Assembly: GCA_963664045.2 (NCBI GenBank)
Contig: CAXXGT010000013.1
Span: 124,001 to 188,000, forward strand
Direction: 5' to 3'
Source: JAPPHA01 sp963664045
GTDB lineage: Bacteria > Pseudomonadota > Alphaproteobacteria > Rhodobacterales > Rhodobacteraceae
Length of the DNA stretch: 64,000 bases
Position 1 is the first letter of the stretch, and each line of letters opens with the position of its first letter. The position numbers and the translations under genes were made by a program. Positions 9,182-15,880 of the stretch are shown one piece after another. Under the pieces are notes generated by a model. That model did no database searches, was not told where the DNA came from, and was given only the letters and a program-made list of their open reading frames with translations.

Positions 9182-9303
9182 CAGTTCTCAATATCGATTT
9201 GTCGGCGTATAAAGCGTTGTAATAGTGTTCTTTTATTTCATGCGGTGAATTATTTCGCATTTCGTCGCACCTGCCCTCCCGATGGGCCGGAAGTGATTCT
9301 AAA

Positions 9304-10713
9304 ATGCAACACCCGTTGATTTTCAACGATTTTTCCCGGAATTCCGCCTCCCGGGGATTCACCTCGCGGCTATTCCGTGATTCCTCCCTCCCCATGAAGC
9401 TGCTCGGCAGATATCTCGCCCGCCTGCGGAAATGCTGCGCCAACATGCTGGACCTGCGCAGCGGAAAGAACTGTCAATACTCCATGGCCGATGCCGGCAT
9501 GGCAGCCTTTTCCGTGTTCTTCACCAAGTCGCCCTCCTTTCTCGCCCATCAGAAGTTGCTCGCCGAACGCCGCGGTCTCTCGAACTGCCTCACGCTCTTC
9601 GGAATGGAGAAGATCCCCTCCGACAACCAGATACGGAACCTCCTCGACCCGGTGCCGCCGGAACACTTCGACACGGTCTTCATCGACGTCGCCAGGGACC
9701 TCGACAACCGCGGCGCCCTGGCTGCGCTGCGCAGCCGCCGGGGCGGCCTCAACCGCAAGACCCTGATCGCCCTCGATGGCACCGAGTCCTTCAATTCCTG
9801 CAAGGTCAGTTGCCCGAACTGTTCGACCCGGACACACAACAAGGGAACCGATGACGAGGTGGTCGAGAACTATCACGCGGTCCTTGGCGCCGCCATCGTG
9901 GGCCCCGGACAGGTCGCGGCGGTGCCGTTGCCGGTGGAGATCATCAGGCCGCAGGACGGGTCAAAGAAACAGGACTGCGAACGCAATGCCGTCAAGCGCT
10001 GGTTGCAGCGCATCGGCCCGCGTCTGAAAGACCTCGAACCCGTGTATCTCGGTGACGACCTCTACGCCTGTCAACCGGTCTGCGAGGCCATCCGGGCGGC
10101 GGGCGGCAACTTCATATTGACGGCCAGGAGGTCGAGCCACAAGACCTTGTATGAGGAACTCGACCGCTGCCGTCCGGAAACCCTCGACAAGAGAGTGACG
10201 CGCGGCATCAGGAAGCCGAAGAAGTTCAGGTACAGGTACAGCTGGCAGCCGGACCTTCGGATCCGTGGCGGCGAAGCTGCCATGCCGGTGACATGGGTCT
10301 GCCTCGAGATCCATGACATGGCCGAGAAAAAGCTGACCTACAGAACCGCCTTCGTCACCGACCTGCCGGTCAGCAGGACGAATGTTGCCGACATCGTCGC
10401 CTGCGGACGCTCCCGCTGGCGCGTCGAGAACGCCGAATTCAACGTCCTCAAAAACCTCGGCTACAACCTCGAGCGGAACTTCGGCCATGGAGAGAAGAAC
10501 CTCGCCTCCGTGCTCCTTGTCCTGAACCTCCTGGCCTTCGCGATGCACACGGCCTGCGACCTCGCGGAAAAGCACTGGCAGAAGGCCCGGACGGTCTGCG
10601 GAACACGCGACTGGATGTTCCGGAACCTGCAGGTCCTGACCGCCAGGTTCGTGTTCGATGACTGGAAGCGCCTGATGCAGGTGCTCGCCGGAGAAGTCGA
10701 AATCCCTCCCTGA
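9304..10713 (+). CDS. DDE transposase of the 1.64-kb IS
   Basis: A transposase of up to 469 residues from the IS4-like DDE superfamily; I cannot assign the exact family. Visible motifs are FGMEKIPSDNQIRNLLDP, LIALDGTESFNS (first catalytic Asp region), a Cys pair in CPNCSTRTHNKG, YLGDDLYACQPVCEAIR (second Asp) and the CGRSRWRVENAEFNVLKN block with the Glu, followed by a helical tail. A truncated relative starts near 63495 (LIALDGTEYFNSYKV). An ATG at 9394 (MKLLGRYLARLRK) is an alternative start. The frame is intact, but the left inverted repeat of its element is split by the IS66, so this copy may not move by itself. Confidence 0.8.
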   Translation: MQHPLIFNDFSRNSASRGFTSRLFRDSSLPMKLLGRYLARLRKCCANMLDLRSGKNCQYSMADAGMAAFSVFFTKSPSFLAHQKLLAERRGLSNCLTLFGMEKIPSDNQIRNLLDPVPPEHFDTVFIDVARDLDNRGALAALRSRRGGLNRKTLIALDGTESFNSCKVSCPNCSTRTHNKGTDDEVVENYHAVLGAAIVGPGQVAAVPLPVEIIRPQDGSKKQDCERNAVKRWLQRIGPRLKDLEPVYLGDDLYACQPVCEAIRAAGGNFILTARRSSHKTLYEELDRCRPETLDKRVTRGIRKPKKFRYRYSWQPDLRIRGGEAAMPVTWVCLEIHDMAEKKLTYRTAFVTDLPVSRTNVADIVACGRSRWRVENAEFNVLKNLGYNLERNFGHGEKNLASVLLVLNLLAFAMHTACDLAEKHWQKARTVCGTRDWMFRNLQVLTARFVFDDWKRLMQVLAGEVEIPP

Positions 10714-10831
10714 ACCAACTCCCGCGTCAGCTCACATGCGCCCGACGTGGCGTTCCGAAAATTCTCGAAAAACCGAAAATCCCAAGGTCAGGAAAACAGA
10801 AATGCCATATTGAGAATTGCTGCTCGATTAC

Positions 10832-11200
10832 TGCAATTCTTGACATTCTGGAGGCATGGCAGGTCAAAAAGGCAGCACCCGCCTGCACCTATAATCTCGA
10901 CGGCTGGCGCGACTTGTGGCATCATTCGTGACGAATTCAGGCCTTGAGGTCGCAGCTGTCGCCTCTCTCGTCAACCAGGGCATCAGGCGGCCTCATGGGT
11001 CGGACGATATCGAATACCCGACACCAATGGAGATCTGCGGTGCGGTCAGGAAGATGACGGCCGATTTTCCGGAGGCTGACGTGATTGTCGTGACCGGATC
11101 CGGCGCGAGAACGGTCGCGATCACTGACGAATTGCGTGCAATCGCGTACAGTCGCGTCATCGCGGCCGATGCGGCCCTCTTCAGCGTGATCGCAGGAAAG
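10832..11200 (+). pseudogene. Asp/Glu racemase / maleate isomerase-like gene, 3' fragment
   Basis: After the 9-bp duplication the racemase-like frame resumes as AILDILEAWQVKKAAPACTY and NLDGWRDLW. A frameshift near 10918 moves it to SFVTNSGLEVAAVASLVNQG, EYPTPMEICGAVRKM and ADVIVVTGSGARTVAITDEL, the usual C-terminal half of the family; the Cys expected near the second catalytic site appears as Gly or Ser. The sequence then runs in frame into an ABC permease. The gene is therefore triply damaged: IS insertion, frameshift, and fusion by deletion. Confidence 0.6.
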
Positions 11201-11968
11201 CTTGGGGTCGCAATCCCGCTCTTCGCCATCCTTGTTTTCTTCGGCCTGACCGGGATGCCCTGGCTTGCACTCGTACTGATTTGCACCGTGGCCGCGTGGA
11301 AAGTTGGTGGTCTTGCACTGGGTATCGGAACGGCACTTGGGCTTTTGTTCATCGTTACAACCGGCATCTGGTCTCAGACGACGCTGTCGATCTACCTCTG
11401 CGGGATCGCCGTGCTCTTGTCTTTCGGGCTTGGTACCGGGCTCGGTATTTGGGCCGCGCACAATGACCGTGTGTCAAAGATCATCCGGCCTTTCAACGAC
11501 ACGCTGCAAACGATGCCGCTGTTCGGGCTGTTGATCCCTTTCGTGATGATTTTCAAGATCGGAGAGTTCACGGCACTGCTTGCGATCATCGCCTATGCCA
11601 TCGTGCCGGCCATTCGCTACGCCGAGCACGGATTGCGCAGCTTGCCGGAGCATGTCATCGAGGCCGCGCGCATGATCGGCGCAACCAACCGCCAGCTACT
11701 GTGGCAAGTGAAGATACCTCTCGCGTTGCCAGTGATGATGTTGGGTCTCAACCAGACAATCATGTACGGCATCGCGATGCTCGTGATCGCGGCACTGGTC
11801 GGCACGAATGGCCTGGAGCAGGTCGTGTATATCGGGCTCTCCGATGGCGATTTCGGGGTGGGAATCGTGGCCGGCATGGCCATGGCGATCATTGCCATCA
11901 TCACGGATCGCATGACCAGCGCCTGGAGCAGGAAGCGGCAGCTGCAATTGGGGATCGCCACGCGATGA
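10916..11968 (+). CDS. Chimeric ORF: racemase tail fused to ProW-like ABC permease
   Basis: Residues 1-95 are the C-terminal part of an Asp/Glu-racemase-like protein. From about residue 96 (IPLFAILVFFGL) the protein is a ProW-type permease of the glycine betaine/choline class, with membrane helices and the coupling-loop region RSLPEHVIEAARMIGATNRQLLWQVKIPLALPVM. Related permeases carry compatible solutes such as betaine and DMSP. The join looks like a deletion that removed the 5' part of the permease and perhaps its ATPase and binding-protein genes. The GTG start is only the frame start after an upstream stop, so translation is doubtful. The stop overlaps the next gene (ATGA). Confidence 0.6.
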   Translation: MASFVTNSGLEVAAVASLVNQGIRRPHGSDDIEYPTPMEICGAVRKMTADFPEADVIVVTGSGARTVAITDELRAIAYSRVIAADAALFSVIAGKLGVAIPLFAILVFFGLTGMPWLALVLICTVAAWKVGGLALGIGTALGLLFIVTTGIWSQTTLSIYLCGIAVLLSFGLGTGLGIWAAHNDRVSKIIRPFNDTLQTMPLFGLLIPFVMIFKIGEFTALLAIIAYAIVPAIRYAEHGLRSLPEHVIEAARMIGATNRQLLWQVKIPLALPVMMLGLNQTIMYGIAMLVIAALVGTNGLEQVVYIGLSDGDFGVGIVAGMAMAIIAIITDRMTSAWSRKRQLQLGIATR

Positions 11969-14322
11969 AGGACTTCGCATCCCTGCCACTGACCTGCGCC
12001 CATTGGGGCACCTATCGCGCCCGGGTCGGCAACGGGAGGGTGCAGGAGTTGCTGGCATTCGAACACGACGCAGACCCGTCACCTATCGGGTCCGGCATAT
12101 TGAATGTGCAGGACGGGCCGACGCGCATCGACGCACCGATGGTGCGGAAGAGCTGGTTGGAAGGCGGCCCCGGCGTGAGCCCGGAATTACGCGGGATTGA
12201 CCCATTCGTTGCAGTGAGCTGGGATGAGGTCAATGCACGCGTCGCCGGAGAACTCGATCGCGTATGCCGAAACTACGGAAATCGGGCGATCTTTGGCGGA
12301 TCGTACGGTTGGGCGAGTGCCGGTCGCTTCCACCACGCGCAAAGCCAGCTGCATCGGTTTCTGAACTGCATCGGTGGCTACACCCGGTCCAGGTTCACCT
12401 ACAGCTTCGCCGCAGCGGAGGCCATGGTGCCCCATGTCCTTGGCAGCTTTCGCGCTTTCCTTGACACCTGTTCCAGTTGGAGTTCGATCCGTGCCCATAC
12501 CGGGCTGATGGTGTGTTTTGGCGGTGTGCCGCTGAAGAATGGGCAGATCAGCCCGGGCGGCACCGGCTGCCATGTTCAAAGGGAGGAGCTGGAAGCGGCA
12601 GGCGCCGCCGGCATTCGCTTTGTCAATGTAACGCCAATGAAATCGGATCTGCTTGATGACTTGGGCGGGGACTGGTTGGCGCTTCGGCCAAACACCGACA
12701 CGGCTCTGATGCTCGGGCTGGCACACACCCTGCAAACCGAGGGGCTCACCGATCATGATTTCATAGATCGCTATACAACGGGTTTCGATCAGTTTCTGCC
12801 ATACCTTGTCGGCAAGACGGACGGTGTTGCCAAGTCCGCCGCCTGGGCGGCCGAGATCACGGGGATTCAGGCCGGGACGATCCGTGCACTGGCCCGCAGC
12901 ATGGCGGCGAACCGAACGATGATTTCGGTCAGTTGGTCGCTCACGCGGCAGGATCATGGTGAGCAGCCGTTCTGGGCCGCGATTACATTGGCCGCAATGC
13001 TGGGACAGATTGGCTTGCCTGGCGGGGGGATCGGCTTCGGTTACAGCGCGATGAATTTCGTGGGGGGGCAGTTCACGATCCCGCCAACGGTCTCATTCCC
13101 TCAGGGAAAAAACCCGGTCGAGGCCTTCATTCCGGTTGCGCGCATCACGGATCTCCTGACACGCCCCGGGGAATTTTTCGAGTTTGACGGGGGGCAGTAC
13201 GAATTTCCCGAGATCAAGATCGTCTGGTGGGCTGGCGGCAACCCGTTTCATCACCATCAGGATCTGAACCGGCTGAATTCTGCGTGGAAAAAGCCTGACA
13301 CGGTCATTGTCAACGAATGGTGCTGGAACGCGCTGGCAAAGCGTGCAGACATCGTCCTGCCCTGCACGACGCCCCTTGAACGTCAGGACATGGCCATGAC
13401 ACCACGTGACCCTTACCTGTTCTCGATGACGAAGCTGACGGAGCCCGTGGGGCTGGCCCGGGACGACCATGAAATCTTCGCCGGTATCGCCGGCCGGTTG
13501 GGCCTCCGGGATGCCTTCACCGAAGGGCGCAGCGCCGAAGACTGGCAACGATGGATCTGGGACAAGTCACGTGAACGCTGCGCGGCTGTCGGTGTCGACA
13601 TCCCGGACTACGATACGTTCCGAAAGAACGGCTGGTACAGGATCGATGATCCCGCCGAACCCCTCATCATGATGCAGGCCTTTCGCGAGAACCCTGAGGC
13701 GAACCCGCTTGCCACACCAAGCGGAAAGATCGAGATCTTCTCCAAGACTGTCGCCGCGTTCGGTTATGAAGACTGCCCGGGCCATCCGGTGTGGCTCGAG
13801 CCGTACGAGTGGCTGGGCAACGCCGATTTGCGCTGGCCGCTGCACCTGATTTCGAACCAGCCGAAAGACAAGTTGCATTCGCAGTTTGATCACGGCGGAG
13901 TAAGCAAGAACAAGAAGATCAAGGGGCGTGAGCCGGTACAGATCAACCCTCGCGATGCGGCTGCCCGCGGTCTTGAGAACGGCGACATCGTACGGATATT
14001 CAATGCGCGCGGTGCGTGTTTGGCCGGGGTGGATATCGATCCTGCCATCCGCCCCAGCGTATTGAACTTGAGCACAGGCGCCTGGTACGACCCGGAAGAT
14101 CCCGGGCAGGCCGGTAGCCCGTGCAAGCATGGAAACCCAAATGTGCTGACCCGCGACAAGGGAACGTCGAGACTGGGTCAAGGCCCGACGGCCCATACCT
14201 GCATGGTTGAGGTCGAACGCTTCGACGGAGCATTGCCTCCGGTCACGGCCCACGATCCGCCCGAAATAATCCGATCGAAACCTCCGACCGACGGCACCAG
14301 ATCGAGGGCGTGCGATGGGTAA
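11965..14322 (+). CDS. Molybdopterin S/N-oxide reductase (DMSO/biotin-sulfoxide reductase type)
   Basis: This 785-residue protein matches the DMSO/TMAO/biotin-sulfoxide reductase branch of bis-MGD enzymes, which reduce S- or N-oxides. It has no N-terminal Cys cluster for [4Fe-4S]. It shows FGGSYGWASAGRFHHAQSQ, the RFTYSFAAAEAMVPHVLG region with the Ser expected to ligate Mo, GGNPFHHHQDLNRL, NEWCWNALAKRADIVLPCTT and the C-terminal cofactor domain (HLISNQPKDKLHSQFDHG; KGREPVQINP). It begins MKDFASLPLT without a Tat signal, so it should be cytoplasmic like BisC. It overlaps the permease by ATGA and the next gene by 8 bp, so it is part of an operon. The substrate is unknown; DMSO, a sulfoxonium compound or methionine sulfoxide would suit the context. 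Confidence 0.85.
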   Translation: MKDFASLPLTCAHWGTYRARVGNGRVQELLAFEHDADPSPIGSGILNVQDGPTRIDAPMVRKSWLEGGPGVSPELRGIDPFVAVSWDEVNARVAGELDRVCRNYGNRAIFGGSYGWASAGRFHHAQSQLHRFLNCIGGYTRSRFTYSFAAAEAMVPHVLGSFRAFLDTCSSWSSIRAHTGLMVCFGGVPLKNGQISPGGTGCHVQREELEAAGAAGIRFVNVTPMKSDLLDDLGGDWLALRPNTDTALMLGLAHTLQTEGLTDHDFIDRYTTGFDQFLPYLVGKTDGVAKSAAWAAEITGIQAGTIRALARSMAANRTMISVSWSLTRQDHGEQPFWAAITLAAMLGQIGLPGGGIGFGYSAMNFVGGQFTIPPTVSFPQGKNPVEAFIPVARITDLLTRPGEFFEFDGGQYEFPEIKIVWWAGGNPFHHHQDLNRLNSAWKKPDTVIVNEWCWNALAKRADIVLPCTTPLERQDMAMTPRDPYLFSMTKLTEPVGLARDDHEIFAGIAGRLGLRDAFTEGRSAEDWQRWIWDKSRERCAAVGVDIPDYDTFRKNGWYRIDDPAEPLIMMQAFRENPEANPLATPSGKIEIFSKTVAAFGYEDCPGHPVWLEPYEWLGNADLRWPLHLISNQPKDKLHSQFDHGGVSKNKKIKGREPVQINPRDAAARGLENGDIVRIFNARGACLAGVDIDPAIRPSVLNLSTGAWYDPEDPGQAGSPCKHGNPNVLTRDKGTSRLGQGPTAHTCMVEVERFDGALPPVTAHDPPEIIRSKPPTDGTRSRACDG

Positions 14323-15493
14323 CCTGCAGGAACTGTCCGATCTTGAAAACACCGTTGCCGTCAGCGCGCGACGGTTCGAGGACTCTCCCTTTCTCGCACG
14401 CACCCGCAGCAAACACATGGTGCGCGGGGTCTACGCCGGTCGGTTCTTTCCGATCTTCATGGGTGAGGACCCGGTAGAAAAATACTGGTGCCTTCGCCAA
14501 AAGGCCCTGATCTTCGACGTTCCGGAAAAGCCTGTCGAAATCTCCGGGCCGGATGCAGGGCTCTTTCTGGACAAGGTATTGACGCGCACAGTCGCGGCGA
14601 TGGCGCAAGGGCGTGGGTACTATGCGCTCGCCTGCACGCCGCAAGGGGGAGTTTTCATGGACGGCGTGGTGTTTCGCCAGGCGGAAGACCGATTCTGGTA
14701 TGTTCAGGCCGATGGCCCATTCGAGGCCTGGTTGCTGGCGCATTCAGGCGGGTTTGACGTGACGATCTCTGATCCGAACAGCCGCGTGCTGCAAATCCAG
14801 GGACCCGCCTCGCTGGACATCATGCGAGATGCTTCCGGCGGCGCGATTGACGAATCAATGAAGTACTTCCGCTCAGGTTACTTCGACCTCGGCGGGCAGA
14901 AACTCTATGTCTCGCGCACCGGCTTTACCAATGAACTGGGCTTCGAAGTCTACAGTAACCGTGACACTGATCACATTGCGCTTTGGGATCATCTTATCGC
15001 ATGCGGCGAACCATACGGGATGGAGTTTTCATCGACCCGGGCATTGACGATCCGCCGGATCGAAGCGGGAATCCTGGGAAATCTCACCGACATGACACCC
15101 GACATGACACCGTTCGAGGCGGGGTTGGCTCCTTTTGTCGATATGGACAAGGGCGACTTCATTGGGCGCAACGCGCTCGTTGGCAGGGACCGGCGATCCT
15201 GCCTGTTCGGAATGACCTGTAAAACAGTGATCCCGGCTGCGGGCAGCGTCGTCATGGACGGCAACGTTTCCGTCGGGTGCATCACGGCCGGTGTGCCCTC
15301 GCCCACGCTGGGGCTTGGCATCGGTTACGTTGTGTTTGATTCGCCAGGCGAATGGGTCGGACGCACGCTGCGTTTGAGGTTGCCGGAAGGTACCGAACAT
15401 GATGCCGAAGTGGTCTGCCTACCCTTTTTTGATCGAGAAAAGAAAATCGTGCGCGGGGTCGACCGGACGATTCCGAAACGACCCGGCGCGTGA
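14315..15493 (+). CDS. GcvT/DmdA-family folate-dependent methyltransferase
   Basis: A 392-residue member of the aminomethyltransferase (GcvT) fold family, which includes T-protein, sarcosine and dimethylglycine dehydrogenase domains, and DMSP demethylase DmdA. These pass one-carbon groups to tetrahydrofolate. Visible features are the folate-fold entry (VEISGPDAGLFLDKVLTR), LQIQGPASLDIM, YVSRTGFTNELGFEVYS, RRIEAGILGNLTDMT and the C-terminal barrel GCITAGVPSPTLGLGIGYV. It overlaps the molybdoenzyme by 8 bp. With a methanethiol-oxidase-like gene downstream, a role in S-demethylation is attractive, but N-demethylation of a methylamine is an equally good reading from sequence alone. Confidence 0.7.
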   Translation: MGNLQELSDLENTVAVSARRFEDSPFLARTRSKHMVRGVYAGRFFPIFMGEDPVEKYWCLRQKALIFDVPEKPVEISGPDAGLFLDKVLTRTVAAMAQGRGYYALACTPQGGVFMDGVVFRQAEDRFWYVQADGPFEAWLLAHSGGFDVTISDPNSRVLQIQGPASLDIMRDASGGAIDESMKYFRSGYFDLGGQKLYVSRTGFTNELGFEVYSNRDTDHIALWDHLIACGEPYGMEFSSTRALTIRRIEAGILGNLTDMTPDMTPFEAGLAPFVDMDKGDFIGRNALVGRDRRSCLFGMTCKTVIPAAGSVVMDGNVSVGCITAGVPSPTLGLGIGYVVFDSPGEWVGRTLRLRLPEGTEHDAEVVCLPFFDREKKIVRGVDRTIPKRPGA

Positions 15494-15871
15494 CGTGGGC
15501 GGACGTATGTGCACACTGACGGATGACGGCATCCTGACTCCGTTTGGACTGGAGTGCCCAGGTGTCCATGATGTGTGGCCCGGATCGCCAGGCTGGGATC
15601 GGTGCGTGCCGAACGGGTCTCGGTCCTGCCGCATGCCGTGGCCACATTTGCGGGCGGAACCGGGGTCGGGGATGATTTCAAGGCCAGGACCCCGCGCGGC
15701 CCGACACAAGGAGCAAGTGAGATGAGCCCATCCCGTGCACCTCGTCCGCGACGGTCGTTCATTTTCACGCCCGGGCTCAGGCCCGACATGTTTCCCAAGG
15801 CGCTGGCTTCGGGTGCCGACATCGTTTGTGTCGAGCTTGAAGACGGTATCGCCCCCAAGGACAAGGCCGAG

Positions 15872-15880
15872 GCCCGCAGG
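15872..15880. repeat. Target site duplication GCCCGCAGG, left copy
   Basis: Repeated exactly at 18235-18243. A 9-bp duplication is typical of IS4/IS50-type elements. Confidence 0.92.

Larger units (their letters stand above)
6238..10822 (+). mobile_element. 1.64-kb DDE insertion sequence, interrupted by a nested IS66
   Basis: The outer ends are imperfect 16-bp inverted repeats. The left is CAGCAGTTCTCAATAT, split as 6238-6248 plus 9190-9194 by the nested IS66. The right, 10807-10822, reads CAGCAATTCTCAATAT on the minus strand, giving 15 of 16 matches. The element is flanked by the 9-bp duplication CTCGATTAC (6229-6237 and 10823-10831). Without the IS66 and its duplicated 8 bp it is 1644 bp and has one transposase gene (9304-10713). 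It sits in the racemase-like gene. Confidence 0.85.

Noticed and set aside
7778..9319. A 513-codon plus-strand frame
   Set aside because: It is antisense to IS66 tnpC, which has clear catalytic motifs.
11701..11964. Upstream extension of the molybdoenzyme frame
   Set aside because: It lies in another frame of the ABC permease; the ATG at 11965 overlaps the permease stop and gives the family length.
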